A stretch of 64,000 nt of DNA, from positions 34,058,171-34,122,170 of the forward strand of contig CM060194.1 of NCBI GenBank assembly GCA_030549335.1, read 5' to 3'. Position 1 is the stretch's first letter. The number at the start of each line of letters is the position of its first letter. This document shows, one piece after another, positions 12,291-24,587 of this stretch. A model generated the notes under the pieces. That model was not told the origin of the DNA and did not search any database. It saw only the letters and a list, made by a program, of their open reading frames with translations. Both the position numbers and the translations under genes were made by a program. This DNA is from Pontederia crassipes. Its lineage: Eukaryota > Streptophyta > Magnoliopsida > Commelinales > Pontederiaceae.

Positions 12291-13824
12291 CTCCCTCTAC
12301 ATTCTTACACCTTAGACCAATGGATTATCTTCCATTTTTACTTATCTTAGAATTCTTTCCCATAACGATAGTATATATTCATAATATTATTATGACATGA
12401 AATCATCATAAATATCTATCACATGGTACTAGGTGAACCGTATATTTTCCTTAAATGATATTACTACTTTTATGCAATTCCTATAACATAGACCTATTTA
12501 GTATAAACATCTTTGCTTTGTGAAACAAAATTAATATATTCTATTATACATATCAAATCTCATGAATCCAATTTTATATGAACATAGACTTGTATAACAT
12601 TTCCCATTAAAAGTTTGAGGTATTCTTTCCTTGTGATTTATTGTTCCAATCCTATGGTGTTCTTATCAATACTACGGTGTGCATACCAACATGTTTTACA
12701 GGGACACAATAATAATCATTACTATATAACCCTCACGCCTTTAGTCCTATAACTTAATTAATTGATCAATCATAAGGGTTCAATCTTATAACTTGGCATA
12801 TTGCATACTTTATGACGTAAAATTCATATCTCTTAATATCAATAATAAATTTTAGTCATTCCAATTTTATTTAACTCCATATTACAAAACCCTTAATCTA
12901 TAAAAGTTTTTATTTCATTATAGTTGGTTCTTAGGAAAATCAACATTTAGTCTAACTTTCATGTTGTTTATGTTTTGATAGGCTGAGTGACCTTATGTTT
13001 ATAATTTATGTAAAATAAAAAACATCACTTTTTCTGTAATTTTAATTTTATCTAAACTTATAACTCATAAGGTGAAATCATAAAATTTCTAACTTTTATA
13101 TCTGTCTTAACTAAACATAATAAATTTAACAATTACTAGCCTAATCTGCCTTAAGTTCCATTCTGACAGGTTTGGTTAACTATTTATCAATTTCACTAGA
13201 CATATCCTTTTCAAGTTATTCCAACTGTAAATTAAACCTAACACCTGAATATCATTGGGCATAAATTATCAATTAATTTCATGACATATTGCAATTACTA
13301 CATAATTTACAAAATCGAGTAACAGTTTCGATGGACAGACTAATAACATCTTAAAGACAAGAACATAACCTTTTTTATGGACATCAGATTAAGTTGATTC
13401 CAAACCTAAATAAAAGTATACTTATAGAGGAGAAATCAAACTAAATTGCTTAATTTTTGAATAAGAATTGTTTCGAAGGAACACTTCAAGAAGAAAGCTA
13501 TTAGCCTAGGGTTAGATTTATCACATTGTCTAGTTGTCCTTGTCGAATTTCTTTAAAATTCCAGAGAAGGATTCATTCTCTGCAAACTTTTATGGGCTTC
13601 GTAGAGAGAAAGATTAAACCTAACGAATTTTTCCATATTTTTATCACTAGAGAAAGTCGATTGGAAAAATAGCCCAAGCTGCTTGCTTTGGTGGCATGAG
13701 TTAGAATTCTTGTCCACCAAAATTTGACAAATCATTAATTTCATTCCTGATTAATGTGGATTAATTATTATTAAATATAAATTAGTGTAATATAATTCAT
13801 GTAATTTATTCGCATATGTTATAT
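12291..13824. other. Intergenic, AT-rich
   Basis: I see no gene or repeat structure that can be supported in this stretch. Confidence 0.45.
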
Positions 13825-13833
13825 ATTAATTAT

Positions 13834-14977
13834 GGGGAAAGGGAGTATGTAGTGCATCTCTGCACAACTTATATGCTTTGCACTCTTGACTGTTAGATCA
13901 AAATTGACGGTACTTAAAAATCTAACTCTTTTTAAACATGGAAGGAAACTAGACTACATTTATTTTTAAATTTTAACTCAAAAGTTAACACAATCATGTT
14001 TTGTCGTACCTCCTCCACCTCTTTCTCCATCTTCCCCTTCCCTCCTTCCCTCTCTCTCATCTTTGGTTCTCTCTCTATATATAAGATTTACCAACCAACA
14101 CCTAGTGGATTTGTCGATTGTTGGATCTCCTTAATTAGATCTGCAAGTTTGTCCACTGAGATGCATGGGATCAGCGCCATTGTTGGATCTGCAGCTTGTC
14201 GAACAACAAGATTATCGAGCTCCACGAGTTTGTCGTCGCCTACGCCGGAGACTAGATCTAGTAGTTCTTTGGCCCTAATAGGCGAACAATGCCATCACCA
14301 ATTGGATCTTCCCTGAGCTACCTCCATGAGATTAGTACAAATTAGTGACAATGTTGATAGTGGATCGATTAGATCTACTTTGCCAGTTCTTTGGCACTAG
14401 CATTGATTAGATCTTAGAGCTTTCGAGTAATTCTTTTGCTTTTCACTAATAGATGTAAATTGATGCTGTTCACTTCAATTTCTCAAGTTCCAAATGATTT
14501 CCTGCATTAATTATAGAAAAAGTATTGGCAATGCCACTTTTCTCTTTAAAAAATCAAGAGAATTGCAAATGGGATCAAAGATGATCTTGGATGCACACAT
14601 TTAGTCATAGTCATTGAGCAAAAGGTTCAATGACAACATCGATCCATCGAATGGTACCCGCCTTGCAAATTTAGTTAGCATCATGTGAAAAGAAAGTGTA
14701 AGAGAGAGATCTATTCAAGCCTAAACTGAGGGAGGGAGGGAGGGAGGAGAGGAGAAAGAAGAGGTGGACTGGGAAGAAGGTGCATATGTGGGTTATCCCT
14801 TAGTTAAAGTGGAGTCATGGTTGACTATAAAAAAAATTTGAACCATTCATACTTTCATCCTATGGTTGAAATGAAGTCAAACTTTTATATAATCTCAAGA
14901 CACATTCTCATCTCGACGGTCAGGATAATGCACAACATATATATTATGCATAGGTGCACTGCATACTCCCTTTTCCC
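13834..14977. mobile_element. Non-autonomous Mutator-like element
   Basis: The 1144-bp element is flanked by a perfect 9-bp duplication, ATTAATTAT, at 13825-13833 and 14978-14986. The ends are inverted repeats of about 60 bases at roughly 75% identity: GGGGAAAGGGAGTATGTAGT on the left against GGGAAAAGGGAGTATGCAGT read inward from the right. A 9-bp target duplication with long inverted ends starting in G is the hallmark of Mutator-like elements. No transposase is encoded. The interior at about 14000-14330 is CT-rich, less AT-rich than the flanks, and has one unbroken frame of 106 codons that I do not recognise; it could be captured genomic sequence. Confidence 0.8.
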
Positions 14978-14986
14978 ATTAATTAT

Positions 14987-16408
14987 TGTTACACATATAT
15001 TTTACATATGACACTTGGTGACATTTGATTGATCCATTAGACTTAAATCTAATGTTAACAAATCACATGCATAGTTAACCATAAGAGGATATGCTTTATC
15101 ATAATATGATTATTAATCATACTTGGTGCTTTAATTAAATTTTATAAATTCTTATTATATCAATATGTGACATTACAACCTATACTACAACACATATATT
15201 CAATTTATTATAGCCATAATATAGAATCCAGTATGGATTAGATCATAGATATTACAATGGGTGTGAGTGAGACATTAAAAATCGATCGAGAGATGATTCA
15301 TGATCTTGAAATGTCATTCAAAGTCGTTAATACAACATTTTGAACATATAAAAAATTTCATGTGTTTGAAAATCTAGTTCACGAGTGTGAACAAAAAACT
15401 ATCATGATTGCAAATCCCATTTTCACATTCATGAATTACGTCAAAACTTACTAAGAAATGAAATTTGATTCAAATCTAGTTGAAATTCAATTTTTATTTT
15501 TTTATACTATCAAAAGTTATAAAGGAACTCAGAGTGTTATTTAAAAACCAAGAAGAGAGAAATTTGAGAAGCTCTATTATTTGAGAGAGGACATTACCAA
15601 CTTTTGTTATTTTTATTCTTCTTTTGCTAAATATTGCTATTAGATTTGATGTTGCTCTTAGTCATTATGGAATAGTTCATTATTAGTGTACTCCTAGTTG
15701 AACTCTACTTAGAGGAGCAACCTGCTATGGGGGAGGGATCCTCCTCTTGTCTTTATCGTCCCACTCAATGGGAATGACTTTCTAAGGATACCCATCTCTC
15801 ATAGCAAACTTTGAATTTTTTGTGCATCACGCCTACTCGTTTTGAGGTCACGACAACAATGATCGTGTAGACCTTCATTATTGCTCTTTTCTCTCATGAG
15901 ACTAAGGTTGTCAATATCAAGAGTCTAACTAAAATCATTTTATGCCTCGTAAACTCGTATTGTAAAGTCGCATCGTAAAATATTGCAAATAACATTACTA
16001 CATTTACACTTATATTACATAATAGTTGGTCATGGATCCATGGTGAGTATGTTAAGTTTATTTGTTAAAAAAAACTTATAGCATATGGTATTGTTCAAGT
16101 AGATGATAGTGATTACATAACAAAAAAATGGCAAACAATAAATTTTGACAACTTCAGTTATATGATTTATTATAAAATATATGATTTTTGTGAAATAAAT
16201 GATAATAATTGTCGTTTTAAAATAAAAATTATTTGAGCTAGCAAATAAAGTATGAAAAAAAAAAGAATTAATATATTAAGTTTTGGCTCTATCTCACCCA
16301 AAAAAAAACTTCTTAATAAGTTGGATTCCGGGACAATTTTAAAGGCAACTTCAGTAAATGCAAAAGAATTATTAGTCATATTAGCCAAAGTGGGATTCAT
16401 AAATCCAA
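14987..16408. other. Intergenic, AT-rich
   Basis: No gene or element end is supported here. The DNA is AT-rich, with short unrelated frames only. Confidence 0.45.
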
Positions 16409-17734
16409 CCATGAGGTTATCTTTAATTCATGTGCATTCAAGCTTTCAAACTTTCATATTTTGATAATATGCTTAATCTATATGCATGTATTTCTCGGCA
16501 TGATATCATCTTATACTTGCACATAATTTGAGTTGTGTAGCATTTTGATTTATCTCTTATTTCTTTAAATTTCATTTGAAAAATTGATGCTTGATGTTCA
16601 TATTATCAGCATCCAAATCAAGTAGAAAAGACAAACATTCGTGCTGATAAATGATGAGAGGATTATAGAATTGCAAGCCGCCAAAGAAGGGATGAGAGGA
16701 CATGTGGCACTTGAATAAGGAATGGAAGCTTTAGATCAAAGGGGTGATGATAATACCATATAAAAGTGAGATATTCAGGAGCAATGGGGGTTCTAGAGGT
16801 TGCACCTTGGAGAAGAGACGGAAGGGAAATCAGAGGAGAAGGAGTAATGACACTTCGAGCTAATTCTTATTAGCTTTTATATTTAAAAATATTTTTTATT
16901 ATGTTACTCATTTGTTTTGTAATAAATTTGATATGAGGAGCTAAATCTTAACTCTTTTAGGAAAGAGTAGTAGTCTAATTGTGTTTATGAATGGATGATA
17001 AAATAACATTATTGTTATTGATAACATTAGTGTAATCTTTAAATGTTTTGAAACGTATTTTTGTTAACGTGCCATGAGGTTATCTTTAATTCATGTGCAT
17101 TCAAGCTTTCAAACTTTCATATTTTGATAATTATGCTTAATCTATATGCATGTATTTCTCGGCATGATATCATCTTATACTTGCACATAATTTGAGTTGT
17201 GTAGCATTTTGATTTATCTCTTATTTCTTTAAATTTCATTTGAAAAATTGATGCTTGATGTTCATATTATCAGCATTCAAATCAAATAGAAAAGACAAAC
17301 ATTCGTGCTGATAAATGATGAGAGGATTATAGAATTGCAAGCCGCCAAAGAAGGGATGAGAGGACATGTGGCACTTGAATAAGGAATGGAAGCTTTAGAT
17401 CAAAGGGGTGATGATAATACCATATAAAAGTGAGATATTCAAGAGCAATGGGGGTTCTAGAGGTTGCACCTTGGAGAAGAGACGGAAGGGAAATCAGAGG
17501 AGAAGGAGTAATGACACTTCGAGCTAATTCTTATTAGCTTTTATATTTAAAAATATTTTTTATTATGTTACTCATTTGTTTTGTAATAAATTTGATATGA
17601 GGAGCTAAATCTTAACTCTTTTAGGAAAGAGTAGTAGTCTAATTGTGTTTATGGATGGATGATAAAATAACATTATTGTTATTGGTAACATTAGTGTAAT
17701 CTTTAAATGTTTTGAAACTTATTTTTGTTAACGT
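16409..17734. repeat. Direct tandem duplication, 2 x 663 bp
   Basis: Copy 1 is 16409-17071 and copy 2 is 17072-17734, joined head to tail. Both begin CCATGAGGTTATC and end TTGTTAACGTG. By eye there are fewer than ten substitutions and one single-base indel, so the copies are about 98-99% identical and the duplication is recent. The duplicated DNA appears to be retroelement LTR. Confidence 0.93.
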
Positions 17735-18681
17735 GGATCCTTTGCTAGAATGACAATTGAGATGTTGATGTTTAATTCTTTTTTTTCTTAGAAATGAGTC
17801 AAGAATATTAACACTAGTTTTTTTGTTCTAATTATCCATATTGAGATATGATGTATCCATTTAACTTTCTTGTTGATGTGAATTTCATATTGAAATGGCA
17901 GCCATGATGTTAATTTTAGATTTTCTTCTTGTTCATAAATGAAATAAGAGCATTAGCCCTAGTTTCTAGATTTGATTTCTATATGCAATGAGATGAATTG
18001 CACATTTTATTTTTGCAACTATTTCGTACTTATGACAATAATAATTGTTACTTATAATTTTTGAATTCTTCTTGTTATGCTTGCATCGGAGAGAAATGTT
18101 AGCATACTAGTAGATAAATCATAAGTTCTATAATCTTCTAATATTAGTTGAACTCATTTTGAATCAACCTAACTAATGTTGATGTGAAAATATGATACTT
18201 AGCCCTAAGCCTAATGAATTTGGTATGATTATTATTGTTAACTTGTTCTAATTCATCTATATCAGAATATGAGATGAACTCCATTCCTAAGAGAACCTAT
18301 GATTGATTATTAATCCACCTTAAGCCTTTCAGTCAAGTAATTAGTTATCACTTTCTATCGATCATCTTGAACACCAAAAAGAGTCAACTAGTTAGTTTAA
18401 TTCCATTGTTTTAGCCTCATTCTACCGTTAGTTTTCCCCTTTTGTTTAGCTGTTAATCTAGCATTTTTAGTCAAGAATTAATCTAAATTAGTTAGTGAAT
18501 CTTAAATTTCAAATCACTATAGACTGGACTTAGATTTACTACTCCGATCTGTACACTTGTAGTTGAGTGAAGTGGAGAGTTTAGGTCACATATTTGGCGT
18601 TTCTAGTTGAATTAAGTAGATTTTAGGTTTAGTTTGATTTTAGTCATAATTAGCCAATTAATTACTCTCACGACCTCATCA
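16409..18681 (+). repeat. Athila/Tat-type LTR (left end unresolved)
   Basis: The right edge is clear: ...CCTCATCA at 18681, immediately followed by a primer site of the kind used by Athila/Tat gypsy elements. The segment near 18540 (ACTCCGATCTGTACACTTG) is typical of the 3' part of such LTRs. The left edge is uncertain; a TGATGCTTGATG near 16585 is one candidate start. The LTR contains the 663-bp tandem duplication. Confidence 0.55.
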
Positions 18682-18701
18682 AGTTTTTTGATGTCATTGC
18701 C
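18682..18701 (+). other. Primer-binding site, Tat/Athila style
   Basis: AGTTTTTTGATGTCATTGCC is a worn form of the AGTTTTTGGCGCCGTTGCC site found just inside many plant Tat/Athila LTRs. A similar site follows the LTR at 45721. Confidence 0.6.
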
Positions 18702-19103
18702 AAGTATTTGAAGCTAGTTAGATTCACTTTTCATATATAGTTTAGGTTAGTTTTAGACTTGTTTTGTTATTACATTTTTCAGCTTTGATAACTCACTTTC
18801 TTTCTTTTGTAGTTTATTTCGTTTATCTTGTAGTGCTTTTGTTTAGTTAGTCTGTCTATTTATTTCTCAACTGAACTTAATTGGTTTTCATTAGTTTTTT
18901 GCTTTTAGAATTAGATTTTTCTATTTGAATTTGATACTCCTAATTTTATCTTATGCATGATTTAGATAGTTAAAAAATTTATTTCAATCTGAACTTGAAC
19001 CTAGGAGACGAATCAATAAAAGACGACGATTGCAAAGAGAGACAAAAAGAAGAAGTCCTTCGGAGTAGAGAGAAACAAATAGAATAATAAAAATAATCAA
19101 ATT

Positions 19104-19373
19104 ATGGCTGCTGCAAGAATATTGAATGATTGTTATTCACCTAATAATATTAGAAGAAAATTGGATAATGGAATCATTGTACCTATTGTCACATTTGAGT
19201 TGAATCTAGCTTTAATTACTATAATTAAGCAATACCAATTTGCAGGATTATGTACTGAAGATTCAACTTTGCATGTGGATAATTTTAAGGAGATCTATAA
19301 TACTGTTTATTTTCACAACAATCCTCTCAGGGGTTGTTTGGTGAAGGAACTAAAAAATTTTGATTATGCATGA
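19104..19373 (+). pseudogene. Truncated gypsy Gag N-terminus
   Basis: An open frame of 89 codons lies 400 bp inside the LTR. Residues 29-75 (FELNLALITIIKQYQFAGL, ED-x4-H-x3-FKEIYNTV) match the conserved N-terminal Gag segment of plant Athila/Tat elements. The frame stops where the usual L-x-LFPFSL-x-D-x-A motif should begin, and the following DNA shows no further Gag or Pol, so the element was truncated near 19375. Confidence 0.7.
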
Positions 19374-19917
19374 GAACAAATAACATCTTTCAATAGTATA
19401 TTTTGATCTTGCTATCATTAAGAATAATTTCTTTTTATTTTTTTGAATTTTTGATATAGCAAACAAGATTTGTTCATGTTTTTTTATTATTCTTAACCGG
19501 ATAAACTACCAAGAATAACTCATTTGTTCCTGTTATATTCTGATACCAAACACCTCCCGAATGTTTTTTATTTGAGATTGTTCATATTTTCACTCAAAGA
19601 TAGAGCTGAGATTTTGTACAAGTCCTTCACTCCATAAAAAGATACAACTTGAAATTCAATTGTGCAACTATTTCTAATTGAATTTTCTCCTCCTAGCAAG
19701 ACTAAATAACTATAGAGATCAAATTACTATATTTTATTAATTAGATTAGAAAAAAAATATTTGTAAAGACCGAGAACACGTTGACATCATGAATTTGAAA
19801 AATAATAATTTATGAAGTATTTTCACAAAGAATTAAATTATTCTTCTACGTAAAGTACTAAGTGAAATTTCTGCTTTTAAGAATATTGATAAGACATATA
19901 TGAGAGAAGTTGAAACA
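19374..19917. other. Spacer upstream of first LHCB3
   Basis: AT-rich with no gene. The similarity between the upstream regions of the two LHCB3 genes stops at about 19918, so this part is not shared with the second copy. Confidence 0.45.
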
Positions 19918-20148
19918 AGTAAAGAGGCCCTACCCTACGAGATAAGAGGGGATGACGAGTTCGTGTGAGCTGGAGACGTTCCAAATCTTCCCAAGTTATA
20001 CCATTGGCTCAAACCGAAACTCATAGATCTCCGAACACTCCAAGCCATAAGCTCCGCGGTGCCATGTCCTCCTTAATATATCTCCAAGCTACCTTCACTA
20101 CCACTGCAACGCAGAGAAACAGCACTGAGTGCCCACCTTCGCGCCAAC
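19918..20148 (+). promoter_or_regulatory. Proximal promoter and leader of LHCB3 copy 1
   Basis: This block is similar to 24588-24858 before the second gene. Shared elements are an I-box core GATAAG (19941-19946), a reversed CCAAT box ATTGG (20003-20007) and the spaced AGATCTCC words. I-box and CCAAT cores are known parts of light-regulated Lhcb promoters. Copy 1 has a TATA-like TTAATATA at 20073-20080, about 70 bp before the ATG; the matching place in copy 2 reads TTAAGATC. Transcription start was not determined. Confidence 0.6.
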
Positions 20149-21133
20149 ATGGCCTCCACAGTAATGGCAGCCTCCGCCGGCACCGCCGCTGCCGTCAAGA
20201 CGACCCCATTTCTCGGACAAGGCAGAGGCGCGAACCCTCTGAAGAACACCGTCGCTCTGGGCAATGGGAAGTTCACCATGGTACGTAATTAATCTTCAAA
20301 GGTGTACATTATGTAGCTCGCTCGATTCGGAACAGGGCTGATATATTACTGTGAATATTATGCGAAAACCCCCTCAGGGCAACGAGCTGTGGTACGGCCC
20401 GGACCGCGTCAAGTACCTGGGACCATTCTCGGCTCAGACTCCGACGTACCTCAACGGAGAGTTCCCCGGCGACTACGGCTGGGACACCGCGGGTCTCTCC
20501 GCTGACCCGGAAGCGTTCGCCAGGAACCGAGCCCTCGAGGTAAACGCATACCGAGTGTTCTTGTCTCCTTGTTGCAAACCTTTCTGTAGACAAATTTAAC
20601 GAAGACCGGAAAACATGTCTCAGGTGATTCATGGCCGGTGGGCGATGCTCGGAGCCTTCGGCTGCATCACGCCGGAGGTGCTGGAGAAGTGGTTGAAGGT
20701 GGACTTCAAGGAGCCGGTGTGGTTCAAGGCCGGCGCGCAGATCTTCTCGGAGGGCGGACTGGATTACTTGGGCAACCCGAACCTGGTGCACGCCCAGAGC
20801 ATCCTGGCCGTCCTCGGGTTCCAGGTCCTGCTCATGGGCCTCGTCGAGGGGTACCGCATCAACGGCCTGCCGGGAGTCGGCGAGGGCAACGACCTCTACC
20901 CCGGCGGCACCTACTTCGACCCGCTCGGCCTCGCCGACGACCCCGTCACCTTCGCGGAGCTCAAGGTGAAGGAGATCAAGAACGGGAGGCTGGCGATGTT
21001 CTCCATGTTCGGCTTCTTCGTTCAGGCCATCGTCACCGGCAAGGGACCGCTGGAGAACCTCTTGGACCACCTGGACAACCCTGTCGCCAACAATGCCTGG
21101 GTTTACGCCACCAAGTTCGCGCCAGGATCCTGA
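20149..21133 (+). CDS. LHCB3: LHCB3, LHCII type III chlorophyll a/b protein (copy 1)
   Basis: Exons are 20149-20280, 20378-20539 and 20624-21133, with GT/AG introns of 97 and 84 bp between codons. The product is 267 residues, close to other LHCB3 proteins (about 265). Residues 1-44 hold the chloroplast transit peptide and a short mature N-terminus. WYGPDR (49-54) fits the trimerisation motif WYxxxR. The first chlorophyll-binding helix has E-x2-H-x-R in [12 protein letters not shown], and the third has E-x2-N-x-R in [18 protein letters not shown]. The protein binds chlorophyll a/b and carotenoids in thylakoid LHCII trimers that feed photosystem [17 protein letters not shown] and the EVLEKW[10 protein letters not shown] segment mark LHCB3 rather than LHCB1/2. 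Third positions of exon 3 are almost all G or C. The frame is undamaged and promoter elements are present, so it is probably functional. Confidence 0.95.
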
Positions 21134-21985
21134 GACCTGAGCCTTTTCTTTTGGCCCCTCTCGGCTGCTGTAGATTTCCCAAAACATTGGATTGATTAAT
21201 GCTATGTGAAAATCATGGTGTGCAACAAATTATATTCTCTTCATCCCCTCAAAAAATGCTCCTCGATCGTCTGCTTCTCATGCATGTGTGATATTGATAA
21301 CATATACGAGTATATTTTTGTGGATGACGCTATAAGTATATGATTAGTAGATTAAATCATGGAAACCTACAAGCTGCACTGCCACACTGACACTAGAAAT
21401 AATAAAAGATGCATGTTGGCATGTTGCTTTTCTGCACGGGGATATTAAGTTAAGTCACTTCTGTGCCCGATCGATGTGCATTTTGTGTGCGAGTTTACTA
21501 TTTTGAGAAGTAGCACGTTGCTTTTCCCGAAGGTCTCAGTAACCTTAATGATAAGTAATGTTAAATAACCATCGTCTCATCAATATAATCAAAATATTAC
21601 GGTGTATCTGCTTTGTTACCGCTCAGCCTTTGTCGAACAATCAACATCACATAATACAATCTATTCACAATATATGTGAACTCTAATATTGATCCTTTGA
21701 TTTTCATTCATTGTTGATTATACTCAATTCCAATTAGTATGGAAAACCATCAAATTTCCAATTTTCAACTTTCCTTCAACGAAGAATTCCTTACACCGGA
21801 TGGTTGGAAGATTAACACTGCGATTTCCCTTATTAATTATGATTAACATGGGTTCCCCTAATTATTATGCACAAATAATTTATTTAACAATTCAAATGAT
21901 CATGTTTACTTATAAGAGGGGCGGATGCAAGATTAAAAATTGAGGTGACAAAAAACAAGTCCATACCACTTGTTGCTTATGGGAT
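21134..21985. other. LHCB3 copy 1 3' flank
   Basis: The first ~110 bases are probably the 3' untranslated region; the word GTGCAACAAA is shared with the 3' flank of copy 2. The remainder is AT-rich spacer with no gene. Confidence 0.5.
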
Positions 21986-22905
21986 AGAATAATTTACACG
22001 AAATACCCTCCAACTTTGGGCACTTTTCTAACATCTATTCTCAAACGTTACTTTGTAACAAGACTATCTTTCATCATTTAACTTATTTTACTAACTACTC
22101 TTTTCACCTATTATCCATACGCCAATTTTCTCTCTCATTCATATAAGCAATAGTCTGACGTGGCTGAAAAAAATAAAAAAATTGAAGCATCCACACGGAC
22201 GCCCCTCCCCTCAACCTCCAGCACCGGCGAGGCTGCACAAGGGACGGTGCCCTCCCCTACGCTACCTTGCTGGCACCGGACGCACGGGGCGCAATGCTCC
22301 CTCCCCTGTGTTGCCTCATCGGCGTCGAACAGAGGGGGCGCAAGGGAGCCCCCTCTCTCCCACTGTTGCCCCCACCACGACCCTTTCTACGTGTCCGGCA
22401 CTGACGAGGCAGTGCAAGGGAGGGGGGGTGGCCTCCCCTTCCCCTGCGGGGGGAGGGGCTCCGTCCACCTCCCCCGCTGCTCTCTTATCGTCAGTGAGGA
22501 GAGGGGTGGGGGCGGCCGCCCCCTCCTCTTCTCCCTCCGGTCGCTAGCGCTCAAGCGACCCCATTTTTTGTCGACGAGGACGCCAAAGAGAGAGAAAGGA
22601 GGGAGCACTCCTTCTTTTTTTAATTTTTTATTATTATAATTTTATTTTATTATTTTGTATTTATTTTATTATTTTAATAATTTGCTTACATGGAGAATAG
22701 TTTAGATGACGGTGCCACGTCAGATGTTTGCCTAGGTGGCGGAGAGAGTCTCCACATCAACGGAGCAACCGGAGAAGGAGCGATCAACAGTGTAAAGGGT
22801 ATTCGATGCAACGAGTTAAAAGATGGAGAACATTCGTATTACAAATTAAAGTTGAAGAGTATCGCTAAGTAAACGTCAAAGTTGAAGAGTGACATACAAG
22901 TTCTG
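21986..22905. mobile_element. MULE-like element between LHCB3 copies
   Basis: The ends at about 21991-22113 and 22790-22905 are long, degenerate inverted repeats. Reading inward they share CCTCCAACTTTG / TCTTCAACTTTG, a TTTGTAA word and a CATC-x2-TTTAACT word in the same order. The interior, about 22190-22600, is a GC-rich block unlike the surroundings, followed by an AT-rich stretch. A 159-codon frame starting at 22160 runs through it but looks like low-complexity Pro/Ser/Arg sequence and has no recognisable domain. I could not identify a target duplication, so boundaries are approximate and the MULE label is inferred. Confidence 0.5.
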
Positions 22906-24587
22906 GTGGGTAATCCAGCAAAATCAATGTGATGCCAACTTCTGCTCCTATTTTATTTTATTTTTTGTTCCCACATTTAATGATGTGGGGCAAAATGGGA
23001 AATAAAGTCAAAGTTAAGATCTTATTCCTCAACTAAATGGTACCTAAGGTTTGATCCCACAACATGTGGAATGATCACAAGGCAATGCAATCAAGAAAAA
23101 AAGTACATGTCACGACTAAATATATTTAATGGGTCAACTTAATTGTCAATCATAAAATTTATATATCGACATATAAGATTACCAATATTTAAAAAATTGA
23201 GTTGGAGAGGAGGCAGGATCTGCCCTTACTTGTAAGTAGCAATGAGTACAACCATATTTGATTTGAGAATGAGGTTCTTCTAATTTTGACCCGATTTTTA
23301 TCAGAAAATAAAACATTAGATCCTACTTCAATCAAATTTCAATCATGATAAGGATCCAACATCCCACTTTTTTTTCCTTACAATTATTTAAAAAATATTT
23401 TGAAATGTAAAATGATATATTAGCATGCTCAATTTATACATGTGTAACTACATTACCAAATGCAATAAATTGACATTACCCTAGGTCCCTAATCAAATAA
23501 TCGAATATGCAATATGATTTTTTTTTCATTTTTATCACGCTATAATACCGGGCCAGTTGAGTATCTGATATATTAATCCAGTCCTAAATCAAACTGTGCA
23601 CACAGTTATTTGGACCTTGAAATAATTTCAATCCGGAAAAATAATCTGAAAAAAAAAATCCAAAAAGCTGCATTGGTCCATATTGGGACATTTGGCTCAT
23701 CAGGAACTCTGCTCATCCCTACAAGAGATTATCATGTAATATACATTATTTTATTAATAATAACAAATGGTAAACGAGAACGCAACTTAAAAATAATATA
23801 TTAGATAAATGCAATTATTATTATTTCAAGAGAAATAATGATAATATTATGTATGAATCTATGATAATAAACATAAATAAAAAAATTTAATGTGTTAAAT
23901 AGTGCAGATGCCACCGAAAATAGATACAATCTATCCCTAAAAAGAAAACTCAAATACTTAAATGAAACTCTTTTCCAATTATTTCTTTTTTGGATGGAGA
24001 TATCAATGCAAGTATGTCAGTTTTGCTTTATTTAAAAAAATTCATCTTCAAATTAAATCGAATTTTCTAAATTTAAAACATAACTTTTTGAGTGGTATAA
24101 ATTTTGTGCGTTTGCCAGCCTTTTCGCACACAATGGTTATGATCCAATCACATTGTAATGTTTCGGCAAAGACATATTTGATTGCTAGAAATGATAATCA
24201 ATTGATTTATCTTTTTGACAATTCATAAGTTAATGATGCAAGTGACGTCAATGCTAATCTTTTATTAGGATCAGGTATTTACATTTATCTTTTTGGATAT
24301 AAAATAGTAATAAAAATAATCATTTTTGTAATTATAAAAAATATAGTTAACAGATAATTGTTAAGTGTCGGTAGTTCTAAGTTTGATTCCACTAGCTCTA
24401 AATATCGATGAGTAACATATAATTAAAGATGGTTGATTTTTTTTTTCATCTGAATATGTTGCGATATGAAATAATAATACAAATAAAATGTTTAAAAAAT
24501 AAGAAAAGAGTGATTTTTAGGGTGCATCCTAATTTGAATATTTTTTATTTATTAAAAATATAACCTAAATCCTAATTTATTAAAAGC
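22906..24587. other. Intergenic, AT-rich
   Basis: No gene is supported. The longer frames present are AT-driven and lack conserved motifs. Similarity to the first LHCB3 promoter begins only at about 24588. Confidence 0.45.

Noticed and set aside
20309-21187. Long minus-strand frame across LHCB3 copy 1, and a similar one at 25317-25805
   Set aside because: Antisense shadows of exons with G or C at almost all third positions. The plus-strand product is an unmistakable LHCB3.
22160-22639. 159-codon plus-strand frame
   Set aside because: Composition is low-complexity Pro/Ser/Arg and follows the GC-rich block of a MULE-like element. Frames on both strands are open there. Kept as part of the element, not as a gene.
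23962-24228. 88-codon plus-strand frame upstream of LHCB3 copy 2
   Set aside because: AT-rich codons, no conserved motif, and no promoter or splice context.
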